Positions 1-9,399 of a stretch of DNA of 64,000 nucleotides are shown in pieces; positions within the stretch are counted from its first letter, which is position 1; every line of letters begins with the position of its first letter. The notes below the pieces were generated by a model. It was not told the DNA's origin, did not search any database, and was given only the letters and a program-made list of their open reading frames with translations. This DNA is from Hymenobacter setariae. GTDB lineage: Bacteria > Bacteroidota > Bacteroidia > Cytophagales > Hymenobacteraceae. The stretch covers positions 1,098,129 to 1,162,128 of the forward strand of contig NZ_VMRJ01000001.1 of NCBI RefSeq assembly GCF_007713685.1, read 5' to 3'. The translations under genes and the position numbers were made by a program.

Positions 1-1
1 C

Positions 2-220
2 ATCCTGGATATGGAAATCTACCTAACTGGCAGCCAAGCCTTCATGATAATGGACACGGTGCCCGACTTCGACCACGACCAAGCTATGCAGGCGCTGGCT
101 ACCAAGCCCCGCCAGGCCGAGTGGGAAGCCCTAATGGCCTCTTACCAACAAACTAGCCCTGATGCAACTGCCGCCGAAAAGTGGCAATTGCTAGAGCGCA
201 TCTATAAGCTGGGCACCTAG
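2..220 (+). CDS. L-rhamnose/L-fucose mutarotase family protein (DUF718), 3' part only
   Basis: The gene enters from the left edge, so only about the last 72 residues are visible. They match the C-terminal half of the complete copy at 18943-19317 almost residue for residue, including the MIMDTVPDFDHDQAM segment. The family (RhaM, DUF718) interconverts alpha and beta anomers of L-rhamnose or L-fucose in the cytoplasm so that isomerase or dehydrogenase receives the right anomer. Its stop codon is directly followed by the fucose-type permease gene, so the two are probably co-transcribed. The in-frame ATG at 11 is internal and not a start. The family call rests on the paralogue and on general recognition of the fold. 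Confidence 0.85.
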   Translation: MLDMEIYLTGSQAFMIMDTVPDFDHDQAMQALATKPRQAEWEALMASYQQTSPDATAAEKWQLLERIYKLGT

Positions 221-317
221 GTTGCCTCCGCGTAGCTTCAGCGCCCTACTACCTCGAGGCACCGCGCCTTGTGCTGCTTCAACTTCTCTTCTACCTATTT
301 CTGCCTCCATCCCACCC

Positions 318-1571
318 GTGACCGCTGCCCGCTCTACTACGTTTGCCGTTGGCCTGATAACCTGCCTATTCTTTCTCTGGGGCTTTGCCTTGAATCTAAA
401 CCCGATTCTGATTCCGCACCTCAAGAAAGCCTGCCAGCTTACCGATGGCCAGTCGGCGCTCATCGACTCGGCCTCCTACCTGGCGTATTTTCTGCTGGCG
501 CTGCCGGCCGGGCAGTTTATGAAGCGCTTTGGCTACAAGGGCGGCATGCTGCTGGGCCTAGGGCTATTTGCGCTGGGGGCGCTGCTATTCTACCCCGCGG
601 CGGCGCTGCGCTCCTACGCTTTTTTCTTAGGGGCGCTGTTCGTTATTGCTTCCGGCCTCACCTTTCTTGAAACGGCGGCCAACCCTTACATCACTGGCCT
701 GGGCAGCCCCGAGGGCGCTACCCAGCGGCTAAATTTTGCGCAGTCATTCAACGGCCTGGCGGCTACGCTGGCCCCGCTACTGGGCGGCATCTTTATCTTA
801 TCGGGCAATAGCCCAAGTCGCGCGCAGCTGGCCGCGTTGTCGCCGGCCGCCCTAGGGGCCTACCTCGACCACGAGGCTACGGCCGTGCAGGTGCCCTATT
901 TGCTTATTGGCGGTGGGGTGCTGCTGGTGGCCTTGCTGCTGTGGCGCACGCCCCTGCCCGCCCTGGCCGAAGAGGAAGCCGCCACTGCCGACGAGGGCGG
1001 CCTGTGGCAGCAGAAAAACCTACTATTCGGCGTGCTAGCGCAGTTTTTTTACGTGGGGGCGCAAGTGTGCGTGAGCAGCTTCTTTATCCGCTTTGCGGGT
1101 AGCGTGGCGGATATGGATGAGAAGCTGGCGGCGCAGTACTTAGCGGTGGCACTGTTTGGGTTCATGGCGGGGCGCTTCCTAGGTACCGTGCTCATGCGAT
1201 TTGTGCCGGCGGCCCGGCTGCTGGCGCTCTACAGCGTGCTCAACGTGGGGCTGCTGGTGCTGGCCACCACCCTGCACGGCACGGGCGCAGTATATGCGCT
1301 GTTGGGGGTCGAGTTTTTCATGTCCATCATGTTCCCGACCATTTTCTCACTTGGCATTCGGGGCCTAGGGGCGCGCACCAAGGATGGCTCCGCGCTGCTC
1401 ATTATGGCCATTGTGGGTGGGGCGGTGGTGCCGGTTATCATGGGCCACGTGTCCGACGCCAGTACCATCCAAACCGCCTACTTGGTGCCCGCGTTGTGTT
1501 TCTTGGTGGTGCTGGGCTTCGCGCTGCGCAACAGTTCGGTAAAGCAGCTTACGCTCTCCACGGCCCACTAA
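318..1571 (+). CDS. fucP: FucP-type L-fucose:H+ symporter (MFS)
   Basis: Major facilitator protein of about 417 residues with twelve predicted membrane segments. The N-terminal region LFFLWGFALNLNPILIPHLK and the segment LTFLETAANPYI are typical of the FucP/GluP branch, which imports L-fucose or related sugars with protons. The frame is open from a TTG at 222, but the first 32 residues from there look like non-coding sequence and the family starts just before the first helix, so I chose the GTG at 318. The gene sits between a mutarotase gene and a Zn-alcohol dehydrogenase, next to susCD and an alpha-L-fucosidase, which fits uptake of released fucose. Substrate is inferred; glucose, galactose or rhamnose are possible for this branch. 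Confidence 0.85.
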   Translation: MTAARSTTFAVGLITCLFFLWGFALNLNPILIPHLKKACQLTDGQSALIDSASYLAYFLLALPAGQFMKRFGYKGGMLLGLGLFALGALLFYPAAALRSYAFFLGALFVIASGLTFLETAANPYITGLGSPEGATQRLNFAQSFNGLAATLAPLLGGIFILSGNSPSRAQLAALSPAALGAYLDHEATAVQVPYLLIGGGVLLVALLLWRTPLPALAEEEAATADEGGLWQQKNLLFGVLAQFFYVGAQVCVSSFFIRFAGSVADMDEKLAAQYLAVALFGFMAGRFLGTVLMRFVPAARLLALYSVLNVGLLVLATTLHGTGAVYALLGVEFFMSIMFPTIFSLGIRGLGARTKDGSALLIMAIVGGAVVPVIMGHVSDASTIQTAYLVPALCFLVVLGFALRNSSVKQLTLSTAH

Positions 1572-1607
1572 CCTGCCTACTTTTTCTTGTCAACTACTTT
1601 CTGAGCT

Positions 1608-2624
1608 ATGAATACTTTAGTGTGCACTGAACCCGGCCACTTTGCCTACGATACCCGGCCGGCCCCCGTGCCGCAGCCGGGCCAGGCGCTGCTGCGCATT
1701 CGGCGGGTGGGCATATGCGGCACCGATTTGCACGCCTTTGAGGGCACGCAGCCTTTCTTCGCCTACCCTAGGGTGCTGGGCCACGAGCTGGCTGGCGAGC
1801 TTGTGGATACGGGCGGCGCCGAAGGCTTTGCCGTGGGCGATGCCGTGACCTTCATCCCCTACTTCAATTGCGGGCACTGCGTGGCCTGCCGCGCTGGCAA
1901 GCCCAACTGCTGCATGCACATGCAGGTATGCGGCGTGCACGTAGATGGCGGCATGGCCGAGCTGCTGGCCGTGCCCGCCACCGCCCTGGTGGTGGGCCAG
2001 GGCCTGGGCTATGACGAGCTGGCGCTGGTGGAGCCACTGGCCATTGGGGCGCACGGCGTGCGCCGGGCAGGCGTGCAGCCCGGCGAGTGGGTGCTGGTGG
2101 TGGGTGCCGGCCCCATCGGACTGGGCATCATGGAGTTTGCGCGCATCGCGGGTGCCCAGGTCATTGCCCTCGATGTGAATGAGCAGCGCTTGGCCTTCTG
2201 CCGTGAGCACCTCGGCGTGGCCCACACTATTAATGGGCGGAACACGGACGTGGCCGACGCGCTACGCACCATCACCGATGGCGACATGCCTACGGTGGTT
2301 ATCGACGCCACGGGTAGCCTAGGAGCTATCAACCAAGGATTTGCCTACCTGGCCCACGGCGGGCGCTACGTGCTGGTGGGCTTGCAAAAGGGCGAACTCA
2401 GCTTCTCGCACCCCGAGTTTCACAAGCGCGAGGCCACGCTTATGAGCAGCCGCAATGCCACGCGCCAAGACTTCGAGCATGTCATCAGCGCGCTGAAGCA
2501 GGGCTTGGTAAGGCCCACTACTTACATCACGCACCGCACGGGCTTTGGCGAGGTAAAGGCTGAATTTGCCTCCTGGCTCAACCCCGCCACTGGGGTTATC
2601 AAGGCCATGATTGAGCTAGCCTAG
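1608..2624 (+). CDS. Zinc-dependent alcohol dehydrogenase (MDR family), probable sugar/aldonate dehydrogenase
   Basis: A 338-residue medium-chain dehydrogenase. The catalytic zinc site is visible as GICGTDLH and LGHE, the structural zinc site as the cysteine cluster CGHCVACRAGKPNC, and the Rossmann nucleotide-binding loop as VVGAGPIGLG. Such enzymes oxidise secondary alcohols with NAD(P)+. The position directly after fucP in the same direction (36 bp gap) suggests a step of fucose or related deoxysugar catabolism, such as oxidation of an aldonate or 2-keto-3-deoxy-aldonate. The exact substrate cannot be read from sequence. L-threonine dehydrogenase-like and L-galactonate dehydrogenase-like enzymes share the same fold. 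Confidence 0.85.
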   Translation: MNTLVCTEPGHFAYDTRPAPVPQPGQALLRIRRVGICGTDLHAFEGTQPFFAYPRVLGHELAGELVDTGGAEGFAVGDAVTFIPYFNCGHCVACRAGKPNCCMHMQVCGVHVDGGMAELLAVPATALVVGQGLGYDELALVEPLAIGAHGVRRAGVQPGEWVLVVGAGPIGLGIMEFARIAGAQVIALDVNEQRLAFCREHLGVAHTINGRNTDVADALRTITDGDMPTVVIDATGSLGAINQGFAYLAHGGRYVLVGLQKGELSFSHPEFHKREATLMSSRNATRQDFEHVISALKQGLVRPTTYITHRTGFGEVKAEFASWLNPATGVIKAMIELA

Positions 2625-2654
2625 GCCCCAGCGGCCTGCTCTTTCACGCCCCTA

Positions 2655-2668
2655 CACAATCGATTGCT
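2655..2668. promoter_or_regulatory. Putative LacI-type operator upstream of susC
   Basis: A perfect 10-bp palindrome, CAATCGATTG, is centred on CG at 2657-2666, about 80 bp upstream of the susC ATG. CG-centred palindromes of this kind are typical LacI-family sites. The AATCGATT core recurs before the GH97 gene (16789-16800) and kduD (28501-28514), and related sites flank the lacI gene. Function is inferred from motif and position. Confidence 0.5.
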
Positions 2669-2745
2669 AACCCAGCGACTTTAGGCCGCCGGCTAGCGCA
2701 CGCCCAATCTGTACTTCATTTTTCCCACTCAACTACTTGCAAACC

Positions 2746-5700
2746 ATGAAAGTACCATTTTACTTGCTTTTGTTTGCCACGCGCCGGCCATTAGGCTTGG
2801 CGGTAGCCGGCCTAGGGCTAGCCCTGGCTCCGCTGGCAGCCCAGGCGCAAGCCGCCCGCACCGTAGCGGGCACCGTGACAGACAACACCGGCGCCCCGCT
2901 GCCCGGCGTAACCGTGCTCCAGAAAGGCACTACTAACGGCCAGAGCACCGGCGCCGATGGCAAGTTCAGCATTCCGCTGCCGGCGGGGCCGGCCACGCTG
3001 CAATTTTCCTTTGTAGGCTACGCCAGCCAGGAGGTGCCCGTCACCGACCAGGCCACGCTGGCCGTGACTCTAGGGGCCTCGGCCAAAGGCCTCGACGAAG
3101 TAGTGGTGGTAGGCTACGGCACCCAGAAAAAAGCCAACCTAACCGGCGCGGTGGCTACCATCTCGTCGGGCGATATCGACAACCGGCCCATTACGCAGGC
3201 GTCGCAGGCGCTGGCGGGCTTGGCGCCCGGCGTGCAGGTGCAGCAGCCCAGTGGCCGGCCGGGGGCCAACGGGGCCAACATCACGGTGCGGGGCATTGGT
3301 ACCTTCAACTCGGGCAGCGCGCCGCTGGTGCTGATTGACGGCATTGCGGGCTCGATTGACGACGTGGCGCCCGACAACATCGGTACCATCACGGTACTCA
3401 AGGACGCGGCTTCGGCGGCCATTTACGGCAACCGGGCGGCCAACGGCGTTATTCTGATAACGACCAAGCGCGGACAGCCGGGCAAAATCGACATCAGCTA
3501 CAGCAATTACGTGGGCTGGGAAAAGGTGGCCAAGCTGCCGCAGTTCGTGAATTCGGCTACCTACGCCCGCCTTACCGGTGCCTCGGCCCAAACTGTGGCC
3601 AACTACGAGGCCGGTACCGACCCCGACAATTTCCCCAATACCTACCACCTACGCGACTTACTCAACTCGGGCTCGGGCTTTCAGCAGTACCACAACCTGA
3701 GCTTCGCGGGCGGCGAAAACAAGACGACTTACCTGTTATCGGCCAGCTACCGCGGCCAGGATGGCATCACGGCCGAAACCAACAACAAGCGCTTTGATAT
3801 CCAGGCCAACATCGACAGCAAGCTGCGCGACAACTTAACGCTGAAAACCAGCCTGCTGGGTTTCTCGCAAGTTCGCAACCAGCCCGTGTCTAACTCGGGC
3901 AGCATCGACGACATTATTGTGTACGCGGTGCGCGAGCCCAACACCTACGCCGGGCGCAAGTCGGACGGCACCTACGGGCACCAAGACTACTATGCCCCCG
4001 AGGCCTGGCTCGACAGCGAGAGCTTCGATAAGTTTCGGGCCAAGAACTTCTACGGCAACACGGCCCTCACCTATGAGCCCATCAAGGGTCTGAGTTTGAG
4101 CGGCACGGCGGGCTACCACTACTACACCGGCACCACCACCACGTTTCGGCCCGACATCAACCTCGACAAGAATACCTATGTGGGGCCAAATAACCTCTAC
4201 AACAGCACCTACGACGGCCAGGAGGTAACGCTGATTGGCCTGGCGACCTACGCCAAGTCTATTGGCGAGCACAACTTTAAGTTGCTGTTGGGCTACCAGC
4301 AAGAAGACCACCGCGACAACTCGTTCTACGCCTCGCGCGACCGGTTTCCCAATAACCTGCTCTACCAGCTCGACGCGGGCGCTACCACCAACCAGCAAAA
4401 CGGCGGCTCGGCCGGCGAGTACGCCTTCCGCTCCTACTTCGGCCGCCTGAACTACAATTTCAACGAGCGCTACTTGCTGGAGTTTGATGCCCGCTACGAT
4501 GGGTCGTCGCGCTTCGCGCCGGGCAACAAATACGGCTTCTTCCCGGCCGTGTCGGCGGGCTGGCGCCTGTCGGAGGAGCGCTTTATCAAAGACCAGGTTT
4601 CCTGGCTCGATGAGTTAAAAATCAGGGGTTCGTATGGCACGCTTGGCAACGCTAATATTGCCAACTACCCCTATCAGTACACCTTCAGCACCAGCCCGAA
4701 GTACACGTTTGGCGGCGTTATCGCGCCGGGCGCGGCGGTGACGTCGGCAGCCAACCCCGATATTCAGTGGGAAACCACCACCTCGGGCGATATCGGCCTG
4801 GATTTCAGCTTCTGGAAAGGCAAGCTCAGCGGCTCGTTCGACGTGTACGAGCGCACGGCCAAGGACATTCTCTACCGCGTACCGGTATCGGGTGCCCTAG
4901 GGCTCGATGCACCCATCGTGAACGCCGGCTCGATTCGTAACCGGGGCTTTGAGGCCATTCTGACCTACAACGTCAGCGCCGGCGGCTTCCGCCTAGCGGT
5001 GTCGCCCAACTTCACCTACAACCAGCAGCAAGTCACCAAGATAGCCGGCGACTTGCAGTCGGTGATTCCCAACTTCTTCCTAGGTCAGCAGTTGAACCCC
5101 ATTTACGGCTACGTGGCCGACGGGCTGTTTAAGGATGCGGCCGACGTGGCTAGCTACCCCACCCAGCCCAGCGGCGGCCAGCCGGGCGCCATTCGCTTCA
5201 AGGACATCAGCGGCCCCGATGGGGTGCCCGACGGCAAGGTGGACGCTACTTACGACCGCACCATCATCGGCAACAAGAGCCCTAAGACCTCCTACGGCCT
5301 CAACATTACGGCCAGCTACAAGGGCTTCGATTTGGCCATGCTGTTTCAGGGCCTAGGGGGCTATACCGTGCAAATGGGTTCGTATCAAGCTTTTGCCTAC
5401 TACAACGGCGGCAACATTCAGCAGTGGCAGGCCGACAACGCCTGGACCGTAGACAACCCTGACCCCAATGCCAAGTACCCGCGCATCACCAGCCTAGGGC
5501 AGGGCAGCGCCAACGTGCAAACCAACTCCTTCTGGAACCGCTCGGGCACGTTCCTGCGCTTCAAAAACCTGCAAATCGGCTACACGCTACCTGCGGGCGT
5601 GCTGCAAAAGCTGCACATCAGCCGACTGCGGGTATTTGCCGGGGGCCAAAATCTATTCAGCCTCAACAGCTTCTACCCCGGTTGGGACCCCGAAAACAGC

Positions 5701-5775
5701 CAGGGCTCGGGTGGCGGCGCCAGCTTCTACCCCCTCACCAAGGTGTACACCTTTGGCCTGAACGTCAAGCTCTAA
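2746..5775 (+). CDS. SusC-family TonB-dependent outer membrane receptor
   Basis: About 1009 residues. A signal peptide ends near QAQA (residues 30-36). A carboxypeptidase-like/CarbopepD_reg repeat follows (TVAGTVTDNTGAPLPGVTV), then the TonB-box-like DEVVVVGYGTQKK, a plug domain (VLIDGIAGSIDDV, VLKDAASAAIYG), and a C-terminal 22-strand barrel ending in an aromatic-rich strand. SusC proteins import oligosaccharides across the outer membrane using TonB energy and a SusD lid. The frame extends to a TTG at 2737 but the ATG at 2746 gives a normal signal peptide. susD follows after 39 bp. With the GH29 and GH43 genes this marks a polysaccharide utilisation locus. Length is normal for the family. 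Confidence 0.97.
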   Translation: MKVPFYLLLFATRRPLGLAVAGLGLALAPLAAQAQAARTVAGTVTDNTGAPLPGVTVLQKGTTNGQSTGADGKFSIPLPAGPATLQFSFVGYASQEVPVTDQATLAVTLGASAKGLDEVVVVGYGTQKKANLTGAVATISSGDIDNRPITQASQALAGLAPGVQVQQPSGRPGANGANITVRGIGTFNSGSAPLVLIDGIAGSIDDVAPDNIGTITVLKDAASAAIYGNRAANGVILITTKRGQPGKIDISYSNYVGWEKVAKLPQFVNSATYARLTGASAQTVANYEAGTDPDNFPNTYHLRDLLNSGSGFQQYHNLSFAGGENKTTYLLSASYRGQDGITAETNNKRFDIQANIDSKLRDNLTLKTSLLGFSQVRNQPVSNSGSIDDIIVYAVREPNTYAGRKSDGTYGHQDYYAPEAWLDSESFDKFRAKNFYGNTALTYEPIKGLSLSGTAGYHYYTGTTTTFRPDINLDKNTYVGPNNLYNSTYDGQEVTLIGLATYAKSIGEHNFKLLLGYQQEDHRDNSFYASRDRFPNNLLYQLDAGATTNQQNGGSAGEYAFRSYFGRLNYNFNERYLLEFDARYDGSSRFAPGNKYGFFPAVSAGWRLSEERFIKDQVSWLDELKIRGSYGTLGNANIANYPYQYTFSTSPKYTFGGVIAPGAAVTSAANPDIQWETTTSGDIGLDFSFWKGKLSGSFDVYERTAKDILYRVPVSGALGLDAPIVNAGSIRNRGFEAILTYNVSAGGFRLAVSPNFTYNQQQVTKIAGDLQSVIPNFFLGQQLNPIYGYVADGLFKDAADVASYPTQPSGGQPGAIRFKDISGPDGVPDGKVDATYDRTIIGNKSPKTSYGLNITASYKGFDLAMLFQGLGGYTVQMGSYQAFAYYNGGNIQQWQADNAWTVDNPDPNAKYPRITSLGQGSANVQTNSFWNRSGTFLRFKNLQIGYTLPAGVLQKLHISRLRVFAGGQNLFSLNSFYPGWDPENSQGSGGGASFYPLTKVYTFGLNVKL

Positions 5776-5814
5776 GGCGGGCCTATTCTCTGGACTATTC
5801 AACTGGCTATTATC

Positions 5815-7446
5815 ATGAAATTCCCTTTCCTGCGCCGGCCCGCCGGGGCTATTCTTACCCTAGGGCTGCTGCTTGGCACGGCTACCAGCTGCAAAGACCT
5901 GCTCGACAAGCAGCCGCTTTCCTCGATTTCGGACGCCACCTTCTGGCGCACCGCCAACGACGCTACCCTGGCCCTGAACGGGGTGTATGACACGGGGTAC
6001 GGCTACACGCACTACACGTTTTGGGCCGGCCAGTCGCTGCTGGGCCTCGACCTAATGGCCGGCGACGGGTCGGAGAAGGAGTACATTCCCGACCAGTTCA
6101 CCGACGGCACGCTCAACTCGGCCTATGGCTTTGTGCGCGACTACTACACCCAGACCTACCGGCAGATTACGCGCTGCAATAACTTCCTCGACAACATCGA
6201 CAAGGTGACGATGGACGCTGGGCAGAAAGCCATTATGGTGAACGAGGTGCGCACCATCCGGGCCTACGACTATTTCAACCTGGCCTTGTACTTTGGCGAC
6301 GTGCCGCTCATCGAGCACGTGCTGTCGGTGGAAGAAGCCAACAGCGTGTTTCGCACGCCCAAGGCCGATGTGTGGGCCTTCTGCGAAAAGGAGCTGAGGG
6401 CTGCCGCTGCCGTGCTGCCGCCCTCGGTGCCCGATGCCAGCCAGGGCCACATGACGGCCGCCAGCGCCCTAGGCATCCTAGGGCGCCTACAGCTGGCCCA
6501 GAAGAAGTGGGCCGACGCCGCCACCAGCTACAAGACCATCATGGACTTTGGCTACTACAGCATCGACCCGCGCTACCGCGAGCTGTTTCTGAACGCCGGG
6601 GAGCTGAGCCACGAGGTCATCATGTCGCAGCAGTACATCCGCAACAGCTACGACCATACCCTGCTGCAATACCTGACGCCCGAAACCTGGGGCGGCTGGC
6701 ACCAGTATTCGCCCTTCAACGAGCTGGTAAAGGACTTTGAGTGCATTGATGGCCTGCCGATTACGCAGTCGCCGCTCTACGACAAAAACAACCCCTACGC
6801 CAACCGCGACCCGCGCCTCGACCTCACGGTCTTGATTTCGGACCGTAGCACGTTCCGGGGCCGCACCTACTCGGCGCTGCCTAATACCACCCTGCCCGAC
6901 CGCCTCAACCAGTATCCCGGCATTTGGAGCGGCTACGCCATCTACAAGTTTTTGGAGGATGACCCCAACGTGGCCACCACCACCAACGACGGCAACAACT
7001 TTACCATCATCCGCTACGCCGAAGTGCTCCTAGGGTACCTAGAGGCCAAGCTGGAGGGCGGTGCCCCCGTAGACCAGGCCCTGCTCGATGCTACCATCAA
7101 TAAGGTGCGGGGCCGGGCGGCCATCAAAATGCCCGCCGTCACGACCACCGACCCGGCCACGCTGCGCACCGTGCTGCGCCGCGAGCGCCGCGTAGAGTTT
7201 GCCTTCGAGGGCCTGCGCTACTTCGACTGCCTGCGCTGGGGCATCATCGCCTCCGAAAACCAGAAGCAGTTTACGGGCATGAAGCTCACCAATAACCCGA
7301 GCACCTACACCGCCTTCCCCGTCGATGCTGAAGGCTATTATCTCTACAAAAAGCGCAACTTCATCGTGGGCAAAAATGAGCTATGGCCCATCCCGCAGTC
7401 GGAGCGCGACTTGAACAAGAACCTGACGCAGAACCCGGGCTACTAG
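5815..7446 (+). CDS. SusD/RagB-family nutrient-binding outer membrane lipoprotein
   Basis: A 543-residue surface lipoprotein with a lipobox cysteine at residue 26 (GTATSC). It has the SusD pattern: N-terminal SusD-like domain (KDLLDKQPLSSISDATFW), TPR-rich middle and a C-terminal RagB domain ending in LWPIPQSERDLNKNLTQNPG, a hallmark of the family. It caps the SusC barrel and captures oligosaccharides. It lies 39 bp after susC in the same operon. The stop at 7444-7446 is followed by a long inverted repeat. The glycan cannot be deduced from this protein; neighbouring glycosidases point to fucose- and arabinose-containing material. Confidence 0.97.
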   Translation: MKFPFLRRPAGAILTLGLLLGTATSCKDLLDKQPLSSISDATFWRTANDATLALNGVYDTGYGYTHYTFWAGQSLLGLDLMAGDGSEKEYIPDQFTDGTLNSAYGFVRDYYTQTYRQITRCNNFLDNIDKVTMDAGQKAIMVNEVRTIRAYDYFNLALYFGDVPLIEHVLSVEEANSVFRTPKADVWAFCEKELRAAAAVLPPSVPDASQGHMTAASALGILGRLQLAQKKWADAATSYKTIMDFGYYSIDPRYRELFLNAGELSHEVIMSQQYIRNSYDHTLLQYLTPETWGGWHQYSPFNELVKDFECIDGLPITQSPLYDKNNPYANRDPRLDLTVLISDRSTFRGRTYSALPNTTLPDRLNQYPGIWSGYAIYKFLEDDPNVATTTNDGNNFTIIRYAEVLLGYLEAKLEGGAPVDQALLDATINKVRGRAAIKMPAVTTTDPATLRTVLRRERRVEFAFEGLRYFDCLRWGIIASENQKQFTGMKLTNNPSTYTAFPVDAEGYYLYKKRNFIVGKNELWPIPQSERDLNKNLTQNPGY

Positions 7447-7472
7447 GTTTGTATACTGAGTTGCTCGAAGCA

Positions 7473-7569
7473 TTTGTCATTGCGAGCGTAGCGAAGCAAT
7501 CGCATCGGCACGGAGCCTGGCGAGCAAATTCAACAGGTGCGCTTGCTTCGCTACGCTCGCAATGACAAA
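7473..7569. repeat. Long intergenic inverted repeat, family A copy 1
   Basis: Two perfectly complementary 27-bp arms (7473-7499 and 7543-7569) enclose a 43-bp centre. The outer ends read TTTGTCATTGCGAG. The element lies 27 bp after the susD stop and 84 bp before the fucosidase ATG. Related copies are at 23579-23673 and, diverged, 55365-55467, with a short copy at 10436-10477. It could end susCD transcription or lower expression of the downstream glycosidase. Confidence 0.9.
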
Positions 7570-7652
7570 CGCTTTAAAAGGCTTTTTACTTGAATTAATC
7601 CCGCACCAAGCTGCTTCGCACCCCACTCTCTCCACCCCTTCTTTACTTCCCC

Positions 7653-9302
7653 ATGAATCGTAGAACCCTCCTCAAAAACCTGGCCCTAGCGGCCCCCGCC
7701 GCGTGGCTGCCCGGCGTAGTGGCGGGCCTCAACTGGAGCCCGCTGGCGCTCACGGCGCCTAGCCCTTTCAAGCCCACCTGGGATTCGCTGGCCCAGTACC
7801 AAACACCCGAGTGGTTTCGCGATGCCAAGTTTGGGCTGTGGGCGCACTGGGGGCCGCAGTGCCAGCCCGAGCGCGGCGACTGGTACGCCCGCGGCATGTA
7901 CGAGGAGGGCTCCGACCAGTACAAGTTTCACTGTGAGAAGTACGGCCACCCGTCCAAATTCGGCTTCAAGGACGTGATAAACGAGTGGAAGGCCGAGGAG
8001 TGGAACCCCGACGAGTTGCTGGCGCTGTACAAGAAAGCTGGGGCCAAGTACTTCGTGTGCCTAGCCAATCACCATGACAACTTCGATCTCTACGACAGCA
8101 GCCACCAAACCTGGAACTCAACCCGCCTAGGTCCGAAAAAAGACCTGGTGGGCGGCTGGGCCAAGGCGGCCAAAAAGCAGGGCCTACGCTTCGGCGTGAG
8201 CGTGCATGCCGCCCACACCTGGAGTTGGCTGGAAGTATCCCAACGCGCTGACAAGAATGGCCCGCTGGCCGGCGTTCCCTACGATGGCAAAGTGACGACC
8301 GCCGAGGGCCAAGGCAAGTGGTGGCAGGGCTACGACCCGCAGGCCCTCTACGCCCAAAACCACCCCCTGAGCGAAAACAGCCAAGACAACGGCGTGATAC
8401 ACCGGCAGTGGAACTGGGGCAACGGCGTGACGCCGCCCAGCAAGGAGTACTGCGAGAAATTCTACAACCGCACCATCGAACTGCTCGACAAATACCAGCC
8501 CGACGTAGTGTACTTCGACGACACGGCCCTGCCGCTGTGGCCCGTGAACGACGCCGGCCTGCGCATCGCATCGCACATGTACAACACTAGTACGCAGCGA
8601 CACGGCGGTCGCAACGAGGCCGTGGTTTTGGGCAAAATTCTGACGCCCGAGCAGCGCAAGTGCATGGTGTGGGACATCGAGCGCGGCCAAAGCAACGAAA
8701 TTGAGCCCCTGCCCTGGCAAACCGATACCTGCCTAGGCCAGTGGCACTACGACCGCCGCATCTACGACCAGCACGGCTACAAAAGCGCCAAGACGGTCAT
8801 CCACACCCTAGTGGATGTGGTGAGCAAAAACGGCAACCTGCTAGTGAGCGTGCCCGTGCGCGGCAATGGCACCATCGACGACCAGGAGCGCGCCATCGTG
8901 GAGGGCATCGGCGCCTGGATGCAGGTAAACGGCGAGAGCATCTACGGCACCCGCCCCTGGAAAATATTCGGCGAAGGCCCGGCCCAACAGGCTGCTGCCG
9001 CCCTCAGCGCCCAGGGCTTTAACGAGGGCAAGGGCAAGCCCTTCGGCCCCGAGGACATTCGCTACGTCACCAAGGGCAAGATGCTCTTCGCCACCGCCCT
9101 AGGGTGGCCCACCAGCGGCAAGCTGCTACTGAAGTCGCTGGCCGTAGGCGGACCGCACTATTCGGGTAAAGTGAAGCAAGTAGAGCTGCTGGGCGTGCCG
9201 GGCAAGCTCAAGTTTGAGCACACCAAGGACGGGCTGGCCGTGACGCTGCCCGCTCAACAGCCAAACGCCATTGCCTACGCGCTGAAGATTACGCCGGCCT
9301 AA
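7653..9302 (+). CDS. GH29 alpha-L-fucosidase
   Basis: A 549-residue secreted enzyme. The N-terminus MNRRTLLKNLALAAPAAWLP is a signal peptide with a paired-arginine, Tat-like start. The GH29 barrel follows: WFRDAKFGLWAHWGPQ, FVCLANHHDNFDLYDS and the nucleophile region KYQPDVVYFDDTALP, where an aspartate is expected to be the nucleophile. A C-terminal beta domain completes it. GH29 enzymes remove terminal alpha-L-fucose from glycans by a retaining mechanism. Position after susCD and near fucP fits release and uptake of fucose. Some GH29 members act on other substituted sugars, so the linkage is not determined. Confidence 0.95.
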   Translation: MNRRTLLKNLALAAPAAWLPGVVAGLNWSPLALTAPSPFKPTWDSLAQYQTPEWFRDAKFGLWAHWGPQCQPERGDWYARGMYEEGSDQYKFHCEKYGHPSKFGFKDVINEWKAEEWNPDELLALYKKAGAKYFVCLANHHDNFDLYDSSHQTWNSTRLGPKKDLVGGWAKAAKKQGLRFGVSVHAAHTWSWLEVSQRADKNGPLAGVPYDGKVTTAEGQGKWWQGYDPQALYAQNHPLSENSQDNGVIHRQWNWGNGVTPPSKEYCEKFYNRTIELLDKYQPDVVYFDDTALPLWPVNDAGLRIASHMYNTSTQRHGGRNEAVVLGKILTPEQRKCMVWDIERGQSNEIEPLPWQTDTCLGQWHYDRRIYDQHGYKSAKTVIHTLVDVVSKNGNLLVSVPVRGNGTIDDQERAIVEGIGAWMQVNGESIYGTRPWKIFGEGPAQQAAAALSAQGFNEGKGKPFGPEDIRYVTKGKMLFATALGWPTSGKLLLKSLAVGGPHYSGKVKQVELLGVPGKLKFEHTKDGLAVTLPAQQPNAIAYALKITPA

Positions 9303-9328
9303 GTGCCCACTAACTTAGCGACTATGCA

Positions 9329-9375
9329 AAAAGCGGTTGCCGTTGCTGTCCTGGACAGCAACGGCAACCGCTTTT
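9329..9375. terminator. Bidirectional terminator between GH29 and GH43 genes
   Basis: Near-perfect 23-bp arms (AAAAGCGGTTGCCG and complement) meet around 9352, ending in TTTT on the plus side and giving a T-run on the minus side as well. It sits between convergent genes ending at 9302 and 9400, as expected for a shared rho-independent terminator. Confidence 0.85.
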
Positions 9376-9399
9376 ATCGTTAGGCTTCTTGGGGTGCGT

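Noticed and set aside
222..317. N-terminal extension of the FucP-type permease to a TTG at 222
   Set aside because: The extra 32 residues (Pro/Ser/Ala-rich) have no counterpart in FucP proteins; GTG at 318 sits at the expected distance before helix 1.
7383..7565. Small open frame overlapping the end of susD and the family A repeat
   Set aside because: Its sequence is half susD antiphase and half palindromic repeat; it carries no independent coding signal.
8184..8720. Long open frame opposite the GH29 gene
   Set aside because: It lies wholly inside a well-supported fucosidase gene, has no recognisable domain and shows the composition expected of an antisense frame in GC-rich DNA.
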